A DNA stretch of 64,000 bases. Origin: Aptenodytes patagonicus. Lineage: Eukaryota > Chordata > Aves > Sphenisciformes > Spheniscidae. Positions within the stretch are counted from its first letter, which is position 1. Each line of letters starts with the position of its first letter. Both the position numbers and the translations under genes were made by a program. The stretch is taken from assembly GCF_965638725.1 (NCBI RefSeq), contig NC_134970.1:439001-503000 (forward strand). Direction: 5' to 3'. The notes beneath the pieces are model-generated. The model saw only the letters and a program-made list of their open reading frames with translations. It made no database searches and was not told where the DNA came from. This document shows positions 47,413 to 59,197 of this stretch, in pieces.

Positions 47413-48757
47413 CTGCAAGAGTGGAGCAGCTGTGAAAGCCTGGAAGCCACCCGGCCCTGCAGTGGGGACTGCTCCCACCCCGCACCGAAGTCACACAGGT
47501 CCTGCTGCGTCCCACCCCAGCCCTCAGGCAACTGCCTTGCAGACTCGCTGCAGAGGTTGCAGTGCTGTCCCTGGTGGCATCGAGAAGTCCCCTTGTGCAC
47601 CCATGCCGCAGGCAGGGGAGGCCACCCTCACCCCAGCCCTGCCCCAAGGGCTTTGTAGAAGCCCAAAGCTCTGGCCTGGGGCTTGGATGCGGCTCCCAGG
47701 CAGCTGCAGGGATGTGGGGTTTTGTGCCAGAGACACCTGAAAGATGCTCTGCTGGGACGTAATGCCACAGCATGCGGCCGGGGAGACTTGGACCTGGGTG
47801 GGCTGGGAAGGCCCGGGGTAACCCCACACCTGGGATCATCTCCCCAGGGAGCCACGGCAGCCCCTCACCTGTCAGCTTGGTGTACTTCTCGTTCTTCCTC
47901 TGCTTGGCTGTGGCCACCTGCTTCTCCATCAGCATCTCATCTACCTCCACACAGGGCGGTGCGGGGTTCTGTGTCTCCAGGTAGTCCACCTCACGCTCCA
48001 GGCGGTCCACGCGCACCGCTGCGCTCTCTGCCTCTGACCGCATCGCCTCCCGCTCCTTCTCTGCTGTCTCGAGCATCCCCAGCACCTGGTTCTTGAAGTC
48101 CCGCAGCTCCGTGGAGTAGCGGCTGCTCTGGTCGTGCCACTGTGAGATCCTCTCCTGGGGCAGCCAAGGGGACATTGAAGTCTCTGCACTTCACAGCCCA
48201 TCCGTGGCAGCTGTCCCACTGCCTGCACGTGGCTGTGGGAGTCCCCAGGGCCACACAGCACTGCAACCCTGGTGCTCGTGTCTCTGGGTCCCATCCTGCC
48301 ACGCTCCTGCACCTGCGATGCTCCTGTACCCACAATGCTCCCAGACCTGCAATGGTCCCTCTCCTGTGATGCTCCCAGACCCGCAGTGCTCCCAGACCCG
48401 TGATGCCCCTGCTCCCGTGATCTGCCTGTCCCACGGTGTTCCCATTCCTATCATGCTCCCATGCCTGTGATGCTCATGCTGGGCTGTGCAGCGTGGGGAC
48501 TGGGGCACCCCATGCCAGCTCTGCTCTGCCCCCATCCCGGCTTCTCCTCGCCCCAGGCCTACTCCCAGCCCCACCGGCTGCCAGGGAGGAAGGGCCTGGG
48601 AGCCCCGCGGTGGGGTGAAGTGGGGTGTGGGGCCGGCGCGGGGCCCTACCTCCAGGAGGGTGAGGCGCCGCTCCACGTACTCCATGAACTGCTGCTGCTG
48701 GGCGCGGAGGGCCGCGGCAAGGAGCGGCAGGAGGAGCAGGCAGCGCCAGGGCCCCAT
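46628..48757 (-). CDS. OLFML3: Olfactomedin-like protein 3 (complete, three coding exons)
   Basis: Minus-strand join of 48757..48650, 48154..47869 and 47412..46628, giving 392 aa (mammalian OLFML3 is about 406). Residues 1-19 are a signal peptide (MGPWRCLLLLPLLAAALRAQ), so the protein is secreted. About 25-97 is a heptad-rich coiled coil with the family segment RVDRLEREVDYLETQNPA. About 132-388 is the olfactomedin beta-propeller (DCSDTIASV, LWTKD, PWVGTGHLVYNG, VVDSSVFPAEE, AADEEGLWAIYAT, WDTPCPRENAEGAFVVCG, YAWDDGYQIIY). NDT and NKT are glycosylation sequons. The family acts in the extracellular matrix; Xenopus ONT1 restrains chordin by scaffolding Tolloid proteases, and mammalian OLFML3 is pro-angiogenic and a microglial marker. 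Convergent with SYT6 and co-oriented downstream of HIPK1, as in mammals. Confidence 0.97.
47869..48154 (-). CDS. OLFML3: OLFML3 exon 2: coiled coil
   Basis: The acceptor is ggctgccccag and the donor is ACAG|gtgagg, leaving one base of a split Asp codon. It encodes 95 residues, ERISQWHDQSSRYSTELRDF onward, with the conserved DRLEREVDYLETQNPAPPC and a basic KQRKNEKY before the olfactomedin domain. Confidence 0.96.
48298..48476. repeat. Degenerate minisatellite in OLFML3 intron 1
   Basis: About ten imperfect copies of a unit near 15-18 bases long, built on TGATGCTCCCAGACCC with variants (cctgcgatgctcctg, ccacaatgctcccag, cccgcagtgctcccag). It fills about a third of the 495-base intron 48155-48649. 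Confidence 0.7.
48650..48757 (-). CDS. OLFML3: OLFML3 exon 1: signal peptide and start of coiled coil
   Basis: The ATG at 48757-48755 opens a hydrophobic leader, then QQQQFMEYVERRLTLLE. The minus-strand donor is CTGGAG|gtaggg, phase 0, after 36 codons. EYVERRL aligns with the mammalian EYMERRL, which fixes the start. Confidence 0.95.
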
Positions 48758-48900
48758 GGCTGTCGGAGAGTGCAGCCTCCACCTCAGTGCTCAGGAATGC
48801 TCCGGCCTCTCGCAGCCCTTATTGAATCCAGATGTGAAGAGGGGAGGAGAGGCTGCTCCTTCCCCGCAGGCCAGCCCCAGGCGCCTTAACCCCTTCGCGC
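48758..48900 (-). promoter_or_regulatory. OLFML3 5' UTR and proximal promoter (putative)
   Basis: Sequence immediately upstream of the OLFML3 ATG. On the minus strand it carries CATTCC, a TEAD-type motif (48794-48799), and the AT-rich stretch ttcaataagg about 60 bases before the ATG that could position initiation. The start site is not visible from sequence alone, and an upstream non-coding exon cannot be excluded. Confidence 0.35.
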
Positions 48901-51114
48901 CCTAGCGGGTGCCCACAGCACTCCTGCATGGTGCCAGCGAGCTATGGGGCCGGGGCAGGAGCCTGGGGACGCGCTGCTGCTGGCACTTGTGGGGTGCAGG
49001 ATGTGGGGAGCGGGGAGCGCTGCAGCAGCCCCATGCAGCAAGGGAAGGACGCGTCCTCTGGTGCTGGGGACAGCATGAGTCGCAACGTGGGGCCAAGCTG
49101 GGCCTGGTGCGAAGGTACGGGCACAGCCGCAGCCCTGGCTCCCAGCACGCCGATCTGCAGAGATGCCCGAGGCAGATGGCCAACCTGAGCTTGCCTCAGC
49201 CACGTGCTAGGTCTGGTGGAGTCAAAGCTGGGCCAGCATCGTGGCCACCAGCCCCCCGGGCCTGTGGCACCCCCTGTCCTGGCTGCTGAGCTGGGAGCTC
49301 CTGCCTGCTCCTGCCTCACGCTGGGGTCCTGCGCGCTCCCCCCAAGCGGAGCCATTCTGGCCCAGCAGCTCGACCAGCTGCCAGCAGTCAGCCAGGGGCC
49401 ACCCTGCTGGGTGCACCCGCACGCTGCCATTTGGGGCCATTTGCTCAGCACCTGCTCCCAAAGATGCCCGAGTGCTGGTGCGGAGCCACACAGCAGCTCC
49501 TGCACCCCCGTGCCAGCCGAGGGATGGGGCAGGGCCCAGGTGCAGCGCGACAGACAGAGGCTGCAGCTCTGTGCCCAGGACGCAGCCAGGCCTGCGGTCG
49601 TGCCTGCGACCCACCCAGGGCTGGCGGTGCTGCCGGCACAGGCTGGGGCACCAGCCGTGGCCCGTGGGTTTCCGGGGCTCTGCCGCTGCAGATCTGCACC
49701 GGGTTCAGGGTCGGCCGCATCCATGCGCAGGGCTGCAGTGCTGCGTGCGGGGCGAGTGTGCCATCTAGTGCTCCTGCATCCCGCATCCCGGTGGACTGCG
49801 CAGCGCAGGCCGCGCAGGGCCCCAGGCAAAGCTGCCGCGCTGGCAGGGCTTGGTCTCGGCCCCAGCACCTCTCTGCTGTGTTTCACACTAGGCCGTCGCT
49901 CACAGATGGACAACTGGGGTGCCAGCAAAACACAGCTCACCCGCAGGCCAGGGTGCATCTCCGCTTGCCCGGGTTAGTGACGCTGAGTGCAGCAGCGCTC
50001 AGCCCTTCGGTGCTTTTGGGGCAGTTGACTGAGCCTGTTCCAGGCGCTGAGCGTCACTGGAGAGCTCAGCCCACACTGCTGCGGGAGCAGTTTCAGGCTG
50101 ACACGGGTCTCTTGCACCTCTTGCCCCGCTCCCACAGGACTCGCTCTGCAGACTGTGTCAGACGTGTCCCAGACACCCCTCTGGGCAAATGCAGGGACCC
50201 TTTGTCCAGCGTGCGCAGGCTGCTGGGTCCAGGGAGGGCCTGGGCTGCCGTGGGGGGCATGTGGAGTGCCCCCAGGACCCAGGGACTCGCATCGGGCAGG
50301 GGGCTTTGGCAGCCATTTCCTTCCACAACTGCCCCTGTGAGGACAGGACATCTGAGAAGAGCCCTTCTTCACCGGCAGTCTCCCCCCCGCCATCCTGCCC
50401 AGAGGCTTTCAAAGTACTCCCTGGGGAAGCCCAAATGACAAATGCTGAGCCTTCCTCTGCACTCCCTGCCCCATCACTGCCCAGGCTCAGCCAGCATGGC
50501 ACGAGTGTTTTGGGATGGCGAGGGACTCCGTCCTCGCCTCCCACTGAAGTCTTCCCGGGCATCCAAGTGTCCAGCAAGACCAGAAGGGAGAGATTATTTT
50601 CATCACCTCCCAGCAGCATCTAACCCAAGTGGGGTTCAGACCAGAATGGGTGGCTATACAGCAGTACAGCCACCTGCAGCAGTCCTCAGAGCACCTAAGC
50701 TAGATGTGCAAAGTCAAACGCATTTATGAACATAAACCAAGGTGATAGGAAAGCTTTTTCTCACTTGAGAGAGTCCTGATCCCGGTTTAACCCCCATGAA
50801 CACCACTGACAGCCACAGAGGGGTCCCCCGAGCCGTGGCACAGCAGCTGCCCAGCCGGCACAGCTCGCCGGGGCCTGGTCCTGCCTCGGCTGCTCGAGTC
50901 GGGGCCTGGCTCTGCTGCCCAGCACGGCGTGACGCGCGCTGCCTTCGCTCCGAAACGAGCTTGCTAAGGATCTCGCATCACACACTACCCCTGAACGTAC
51001 AGTTGCACCACGCTGTCAGCAGCAAGCGATTAACAGTTAGTGCTCATATTTCACCCCAGATATGTCAAAACCCCTTTTCCATGCCCTTCAATAGATCAAG
51101 TGACCAAATGAATA
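48901..51114. other. OLFML3-HIPK1 intergenic spacer
   Basis: GC-rich spacer between the OLFML3 start and the HIPK1 poly(A) site. Long open frames occur on both strands (for example 49204-49977 and 49431-50438 plus, 48942-49958 minus). They overlap each other, have low-complexity Ala/Pro/Gly/Arg/Ser composition and match no family I know, so I treat them as a by-product of GC richness. It probably contains distal OLFML3 promoter sequence. Confidence 0.6.
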
Positions 51115-51135
51115 GAGTACAGAAAATTAACCCTT

Positions 51136-51141
51136 TTTATT
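51136..51141 (-). terminator. HIPK1 poly(A) signal
   Basis: TTTATT on the plus strand, AATAAA on the minus strand, at the point where AT-rich UTR sequence meets the GC-rich spacer. ATTAAA variants occur further upstream in the UTR (near 51465, 52374 and 53230) and could give shorter transcripts. Confidence 0.7.
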
Positions 51142-54018
51142 GATGCATTGCAATTGTTCTACATTTTTACCATATTATGTAGAAAATACTTAAAATACAA
51201 GCTACTTTGTAAAACCAAAGACAAACATTGAATCCAAAGATAAACTATGTTTTCACAATGGACCCTTTTCCCATATAGTTAGTATTAAATTTTTAAATAT
51301 CTATTTCTTTTGTTAAAATGATTTTTACATACCCCCTAAGTACATCAGCAATACAAACATAGATCAGTAATTGTCAGAAACTACCTGTATCTAGCGGCTT
51401 GTAAAAAGGAAGAGCACAACCATAAAAGAAAGTTAAATTTTACACAGTAACTAGCATATCAAATACATTTAATAAAGTAGGAATTCCATTGCAATATCAA
51501 GGATTCAAGCAGAAATACTAACATTACATATAATGTACTGCTACATGTAGTGAGATAGATATATTTCAAGCTGAATCTGAAATCACACATTATATAAAGT
51601 TTAGCAACAAACAACCATGTGGACATGCGGCACCATTCAGAAGTTTAAATAAAAAAGAAAGCAGGGCTGTGCCAATCCTGTCATTTAGAAGCAATTTAGT
51701 TTCATGTACTAAAAGAAATTGCTGAGTCAGAGGTAAATTACTGCATCCCATCAACTAGGTGCTAAGCAGGAAAGCCTCAGAAGTTGCCTCTGGAGTGGCT
51801 ATCACAGCTGCGAATACAGGTCAGGTAATAGGAACAACTGATTTAACAGTTCAAGAATCACACAGACAAGTCTAGATGGGACCACGGTTATCAAATATTC
51901 AAAAGGTGAATCCCAAACTACTTTTAAAAAAATTAAAGAGGACTCCAATTTCTATCCAGAGATAGCACATTTCTTTACAAAGTATGTGTAGCAGCTCTGA
52001 CAATGAGGGGAGTCAATTCTTTAACCTAATCTGAAGGCTGGATATGCATGGGAAGAAGGGATGTATCTCCTTAGAGCAGACTACAATATACTTAAATTGG
52101 GCAACACATACTGGGGTCAGAGTGGGATCCGCCACACTTGTGAAGCCAGCGCCAAGATGAAAATCTGGCCCTGCTGGGGTGGGGTTTTTGTTTGCTTGGT
52201 TTATGCTGTGTATCACAGAGGAATTTCAGGGTAATCAACAACTTGTTTTAAATGGAGTATGTTTCATTTTACCTATGTCATTTCCATCTTGTCCTCCTTG
52301 TTCCAATACTTTTGGAAACTTGGACAGTGGAAGAGATGACACCATGCTTTGTGAATACATTTCATTGGGTTTAATTACATAATAATGACTCTAAAGATAA
52401 ATGGTCATTTTAACCTGCTTTTTGCGGGGGAAGTGGGCAAGCTCTTCTTGAAATCATTAGCAGATTTTGCTAGAGGTCTTTTTTTCCTGTTAGGACTTCA
52501 TGGAAAACACTTTACTATTTGTGAAACAGGGAATAATGTTTTCCTGAAACAGGAATTGGAGCTTGTTTTGCCTTTCGAAGGAAAGGCACAACTCTGTACC
52601 CAAGAGGTATCTCAAGGCAAGTACTGAACACAATGTAATATGGAAAAAAGTAAGAAAGTGCCTACAGCAACAAATAGCATCGTTTACACCAATGATGTGG
52701 AATAGCAAGATCGGTTGGTTATCCGCACACTTACAGAAGTGCTCTGACTAAAAATACACTGAACAACAACATCGCTAATGCTACTGTCCAGTTCCAAAGT
52801 CCTTGATCCCTCTATCGAAAGAGATGCCAAACCTTTAACAGTTCACCAATTTCAGGTCAGTCCAGACTTTCTGCTAACAATAATGTGGAATTTCAGAAAT
52901 GACTTTTGCACTTCTTGTCACATATCGGTCAGAGAACTGGCCTCTTTTCCACTGGGACGGAACATAAACTGGGATTCAAGGTTACCAAAACCTCTTATTG
53001 CTGCAGTAATACAACCGCTCAAGCCAGTTTATCATCCATTTGGACAAGATACTTAATCTACGTACTGAAGATGAGAAATAAATCCTAGTACGAGGGACCC
53101 AAGAAAACAAAGTGTAGTTTAAAAACTGCACTGATTATCCAATATGAGTATTTCCTCTGAACACTAACTAGGGCTACAGCTGACAAACCTTCCCAACGAC
53201 TCCGCATTAGCAGTAGCATTATAAAACTTTTTAATGGTATTATGTGCTTTACAGCAGGCTCTCTTTGGTATAAATATTCTATCACCAAGCTAGCAATATT
53301 TTACAAGAAATGTCTGCTATTAACGTGGGGGAAGGTAACGCCATACTAATCTAATAAAAAGTGATTGCACATATTTAATCACTTCTGCAATATTAGACTA
53401 AACATTCCAATGCATTCCCAGCACTACCTTATTCGAAATGCACTGACAGACATCTAACAGTACATATGCCATTTCAAGGAAAAGCTTTAAGGAAACATCG
53501 CTTCACTCCGAACAAAAATGTAGCTTTTTATGATAGCATTAAAACTGAGAACAATGCACCTATGCAACATACTGCTGTTCTTGCTGTGATAAGCTTAGTG
53601 AATTGCTTCAATTCGACGGGGGCTTGCTGGTCCCTCATAAGGCAAGCTCACTGTAAACTCTAGTCACACTACATCATCATTTAAGGCACTACAATAAGGG
53701 GACACACCAAACAACTCTTCATCACACATACCTGTGCAAAACAAATCAGAAGGTATCCTTTTCTCTCATGAAGCTCTACTCCTCTCTCAGTGCTACAGTG
53801 ATGAGCTCTAACCATTGCATTATATCACATACATTCCAACATGAATCAATTCATTTTGGTTTAAATACAAAGGATACATCAATTCCATCCCCAGGAACGT
53901 TTAAGAATTAGACAAACACAAAGTACAGAGTTCAAGTATAATCACTACACATTTTGATTACAAAGACAGAACATTTGGGGTTAGCAGGAAGTTTTGCTTG
54001 TTATATTTTTCTAATCAA

Positions 54019-54026
54019 TATGTACA
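54019..54026 (-). promoter_or_regulatory. Pumilio-type site in the HIPK1 3' UTR
   Basis: The minus strand reads TGTACATA, matching the Pumilio consensus UGUANAUA. It lies in a 14-base perfect palindrome (aatatgtacatatt), so it could also form a short hairpin. Confidence 0.35.
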
Positions 54027-55260
54027 TATTTCATTTTATGTAAAATATTAAAACACCACCAATACAAAACTTCTAAAATAGTTTTAAATTCAGTAATAAA
54101 CTTTAAAATCTGGATTTTTTTCCTTTTTTTCTTTTTCTTTCTCTTTTTTTTTTCCCCCCAATTCCTACATGCATGTACTGTATACAAGTCTTATTAAGAG
54201 CGCTTTAAAGTAGCTGTTGACATATCCAGGAGGATACGCTCACAGGAGTATAAAAAGCTGTACACATCAATACAGTGATGTTTCATTGTATTTCAAATTC
54301 AACTCCCTCCTAAATGAATCATGTGAGGAAAAATATTAAGAAAAACAGAACAAAGAAAAGCCCTGTGCTTCTGTGAAGGAATCCAGCTCCGTTATAGGGC
54401 CAGCATCTAATAAGTTGCAGAAACCAAATTTTAGAGCAATGCTGCACTATTCATTCTCAGCTGAAGACTACAGCATCCTGACAAAGCTGCTGAGTTCTGT
54501 TACACAGTGAGATCTTGAATACGGTTTGAAAAAACTTAGAAGAATTCTGCAATGAATGCAATAAAAATTCAGCTGTGTTATGGAGACATGGAATTTCCAA
54601 GAAAACAAAACAGATTTCAGGGTGTACACGGATTCCTGAATATAAAATGTTGCTAGTATGAGGCAGCTGCCTCTACCAGTCCTTAAACAAAGCAGAGAAG
54701 TAAACAAAAAACTTTGACAGTAACATATACGGAGATGTAATGGCTTTTGCAGAACCAGCAATTTGTTAGAGACAAAGTGAATTAGAGAACAAATGTTAAA
54801 ATATTAAACTTGATTTTAAAACTGCCCCAGCAACATAATGAGAGAAACGTGCATTACATTTTTAGTGGCAACATGGATTTGTGCAAGCTGCTAAAATATA
54901 ATCTGCTAGTCTTTTTGTTTAAGTTGTACAAGTTAAAAAAGTCATCAGGATCTGTCTTCCAAGACACTGATTTTCTTTCCCCTTTTGATTAGCACAACAG
55001 AACAATTTTAAATGTGACCATGAACTTTTTAAAAGCATCTATAAAAAGTAAGTAAAATTTTAAAAACTTAATTAGTGACCCTCATACTGGTAACAAAGCA
55101 TGCTGCTCAGTTAGTGACTGAACTCACTAGAGACATTTTTGAACAACATACAACCAGATCAGGGAGAAAAAAAAAACAGGCAGTCACTACCAGGTAAAGG
55201 TTCACCTGAAATCCTTCTCCAATTTCTCAGGCCTATTGCAGGACAGTGCTTTACTAGGAA

Positions 55261-55746
55261 CTACAAGTATGAGTACTGGTTGATTTTTGTAGGGCTCAGC
55301 GGATATCCAGTGTAAATAGCAGATCCTCTGGAAGCACCAATATAGGACTGGGGAGCAAACTGGTGTTGGTACTGGGCAGGCGGAACATTTGCGGAAGTCA
55401 GCAGACTTGGACCAACACTCACAGGGACCTGGTGGACAAGTGTGCTAGGGTGGGCAGCGTACGTGGTGTGCCGCGAAGAGCCCTGAGGGGAGAAGAGGTG
55501 GGCGATGGAGGTGGTGGAGCCCAGTGTTGCAGCAGTGGTTGGAGCATAAGTGTACATATGTGGCTGGCTGGACAGGTGTGCGTTTGCCGTTGCTGCTGCC
55601 AGGTGGGGATGCACTGGGCTGCTGTGCTGAAACGTGTAGGGAGCCTGAGAAATAGTTGACGTGAGGGGTGCCACATAAGCTTGCTGCCTACGTGGGACAG
55701 CATTTCCACTTCTCTCCTGTGAGGCCAGCACTGTTGTTTGCTGGTT
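55261..55746 (-). CDS. HIPK1: HIPK1 last coding exon: Tyr/His-rich tail and stop
   Basis: The acceptor is ttctccctgcag, phase 0. It encodes [45 protein letters not shown] and [18 protein letters not shown], and ends [16 protein letters not shown] with TAG at 55263-55261. This is the autoregulatory Tyr/His-rich C-terminus of HIPK kinases. Confidence 0.97.
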   Translation of the reverse strand, partial: NQQTTVLASQERSGNAVPRRQQAYVAPLTSTISQAPYTFQHSSPVHPHLAAATANAHLSSQPHMYTYAPTTAATLGSTTSIAHLFSPQGSSRHTTYAAHPSTLVHQVPVSVGPSLLTSANVPPAQYQHQFAPQSYIGASRGSAIYTGYPLSPTKINQYSYL

Positions 55747-58700
55747 CTGCAGGGAGAAGAAGTAAATAAGGTTAGTGGCTATCCTCAGGGAAAAGTGCAG
55801 TGGACAGGAGGTGAGCAAGGAAGGGTCAAGCCAGAGCCTCCCAATCAACACCCCTGCTCTAGCTGCAGGACTGACACTTCTACAGATCCTCCCTTCCCAG
55901 CTCTGTGAAAGCCTCACATAAATTTGAGGTTTACTGCAGTTCCACTGAGACAAAGGTTACACTTCTCCTCTACAATGGGATCAAACTGCCACACCTGGGG
56001 TATTACAGTACACAGCTGTACAAGTACAGGCAGGTCCTAAGACTGACCCAGCCCTTGAACTCCTCACACATCTATTCTTCTGCACCTCAGTGAGAGCGGC
56101 AGCAGGGCTGCTCCATTTTAGCACAACAAAGCCTGTCTCGACCCCTTGCCAGAAATGAACTGGAGGTGTAATGCTTCCTCTCTTCTGATAGGCTACTGCG
56201 GCTTGACTCAAACATCAAGAGCAGTGACAAATTGAAGTGAAACCAATCTCTAAAAGTTTCAAGGGAAGTCAGGTGCTAATTGTTAGTTTGAGAGACAAGG
56301 TCCAGCCTTAATCTCCTGGTCAGGCCTTTGTGAGAAGGAAGGTAAAGAACAAAAGAATCTCCTCTTCTCATATCGTTGAGTGCCTTCAATGCTACTCTAA
56401 CACAACAGCTGGATCCTGGTGTCGCTCTCCCACCCGAGTGGCAGGAATGTCTCACTGCAAGACAGGTGTGACTAGGAGCACGAAGAAAAAATATGGACAT
56501 AACTATGCTTCCTTCTCCTGCCCTCTGGTACAGTAACAAATTCTTTGCCTTGAGAAACTCCACCTATACTCCCAACAGGGTTTACCCTACCCTGCATGGC
56601 CACAGGACAGAATCAGTTTCAAAGAATTTGAGGTAGCAGCTATTGATCCTCTTGTAACCAAGTCATTCTCCCTGCCATACAGCAGCGTAGTGTTTCTAAA
56701 GCAATTCTAAAGCATCATGTTCAAAGGTCAGCAAAAGTCACACAGTGCTTACCTGGCTGAGATTGAGAGGCTGCACACCATTTGTTACCACGCGATGTGA
56801 GCGGTACCCAGTAGGTGTTATACAGCATCCTGATGACTGCCCACTCACAGAGGCCACTGGCTTGGTCTTACTGGTGCTGCTCAGGATGCCTGAAAGATTT
56901 CAAAACCTTAGTCCATTCTTCCCTTTCACACGCCATGCACTGTGATAACCAGCTTAGGTAACGGAAGAACGCACAGGGACTATTTCCGTAGCAGAGCCTT
57001 TTCTTCAATTACGATTTAAAATCTGATTGTACAAGAAATCATCAGGAATTTTTACAGATCTTTCTAAATGCAGCCAAGCATACATGAAAGGTAAATCTAT
57101 CAATGAAACTGAAAATAGACCAAGGCTTGCACTCTCATAACAGCAGCTGTGAAACCTAAAGCTGCTGAAGACCCAATGCAGATAGTCCAAAACTGCGAGG
57201 ACAAGGCTGTCAGGGATAAGACAGCATCTGAGCCTTGGCAAAAACTACTGAGGTTACACAGTAACCTATGAGAGCATACCTACCTGAAGCTTGGGTAGCT
57301 ACAATGCAGTCATTGAGCTGTGTTTTCAGTGGTGGCACAATGATAGTCCGAGAGCTGGAGCTGTCAGCTGCTCCTCTACTCGGCAGCTCCAGGGCACCAC
57401 CTGTACTCCTGAGAGAGGAAAGTGGGTCTGTGGCATAGGGGCTGTTCAGGGAGGAGTCGGAATCAGGGGAGTCATTAACAGTAACGTAGCTGATGACATT
57501 GGATCTCTGCTTCATACCCAAACTGTAGGGGGGAAAAAAACAAAACAAAACAAATGGGAAACATTCTAGCTTTTACCACAAGATACAGGAGATCTCCCTC
57601 CGGGATCTCATATCTTCCCTCGTGGTCAGATGAAATTCTGATTAACTAGAGAGACAAACAGGACAGCGGACATGATGCAGAATTTTCTGTCTTATGTAGT
57701 GCTTCTTACCCTAGCCAGGGCTTTGCATGTAGTGTTCTCCTTGATGCTTGGGCTGAGATCAGGACAAATCAGCACTGGCTGCCTAAATGAACTTCCTACC
57801 TGGCAGGTTTGTATTTACTGTCCTCTTCCTCATCTGTGTCGCTGCGGATGGTGATGACACTGACGGGTGGGCTTGGAGTGTCTGGGATGACAATGGGCTG
57901 GTGCTGCTCCTGCACTGGGACGAGCACATTGGAAGAGGAGGAGGTGGAGCGCAGAGGACTGCTCCCAATGAGTGAGTAAACTTGGGAGGGCACAGTCTCT
58001 AGAGTTGAGCTGGGCCTGAAGGAAAACCAAAGCAGTATTTAGCTATGTGTCAGCAGGCTGGGACAAACCAGCACCAGCATTAAGAACAGCCAGGCTCCAG
58101 CACGCTGGAGCACACATACAAGAAGAAACATCTTGAAACACACAAAGAGAACCTCAGTGCGGACACTCATACAGGAGAGCACCATAGAACGCATCCCAGA
58201 AGGGACCAATGCACTCAGTGATGCTCTGAACAGGACTGATTAATATGAACACTGCCAGAAACCTGCTACCCCTTGTTAGACAGATGTCAATTCTGTCACT
58301 TGTATTGCTATGGCAGCAACACACCCGTAATGTGTAAAACCCGCCTTTGACCAGTACAGTAAAGCACTTGGTCAGTCACGTTCCTTGCACTCTCACTGAA
58401 ATTATTATGACTTATATCAGTGACTACAGTACAGAGACTTTTTCCAAGACATCTTGAAAAGGAACTGTAGCACATTAAAAAGTTACACAGACAATGCCTC
58501 TGTGATCAGAAGACCCGTTTTTCACATCATAAAGGCAACTTCCACAAACACACCCACAGTCTTTCTAGGGCTGGAAAGGAAGCCTTACTTGGCTGCACTT
58601 GGTGCTGGCTGCTTGTTCTTCTTTGCTGGAACATTGCTGCTTTGCTGCTGCCTAACAACATGAGCAACTCCAACATTCAGAGGCTGCGCTGTAGCTAATG

Positions 58701-59160
58701 TCACGTGGTTGGTCAGTAGTGATGGCTGTTGCATGAGAGTGCTATACTGATTTCCATGGGAATGTGCATTCCTGGGGCAGGGGGAAAAAAAAAAAAAAAA
58801 AAAGAAAAAGACCCAAATCCCATGACTACATGGCAGGCACCGCAAGCTGCACCGAGCCCCTGCGTGACTTTGAAGGGAAGGGAGAAATTCTGTGCACTGC
58901 AGGCAGTACTGCGATGGCACGTATTTCCATTCGGCATGGAGTTGGATCCTGTGCAATCCCTACCTCCAGTCAGCTAATTGCTGGCTGCTGCCGATCGTCT
59001 CCGGAATCACAGCCGCTGGCTGAACAGAGTTGTGCAAAGCAACCCCTGGGAGCTGCTGCCAGGTGGAAGGAAGCAGTATCTGCTGGGTTCCCCCAGGCCA
59101 CGCCTGCTGCAAAACAACAAGCAGATACACAAGTTCACTAGATTTCAGTTCCTACCGGTG

Positions 59161-59197
<37 letters not shown>

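Larger units (their letters stand above)
51115..55260 (-). other. HIPK1: HIPK1 3' untranslated region
   Basis: About 4.1 kb, uniformly AT-rich, from the HIPK1 stop to a canonical poly(A) signal. Mammalian HIPK1 also has a 3' UTR of several kilobases. No open frame of note. It includes a pyrimidine-rich plus-strand tract at about 54113-54164 (purine-rich in the mRNA) and a Pumilio-type site at 54019-54026. The cleavage position is inferred from the signal. Confidence 0.75.

Noticed and set aside
46421-47740. 439-codon plus-strand open frame
   Set aside because: It lies exactly antisense to the OLFML3 olfactomedin exon, in GC-rich, RNY-biased coding sequence; the minus strand is the recognised protein.
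55363-55659. Plus-strand open frame opposite the last HIPK1 exon
   Set aside because: Antisense shadow of well-conserved HIPK1 coding sequence.
58785-58803. Poly-A run, considered as a retroposed element tail
   Set aside because: It lies directly upstream (minus sense) of a HIPK1 acceptor, where it serves as the pyrimidine tract; no element body adjoins it.
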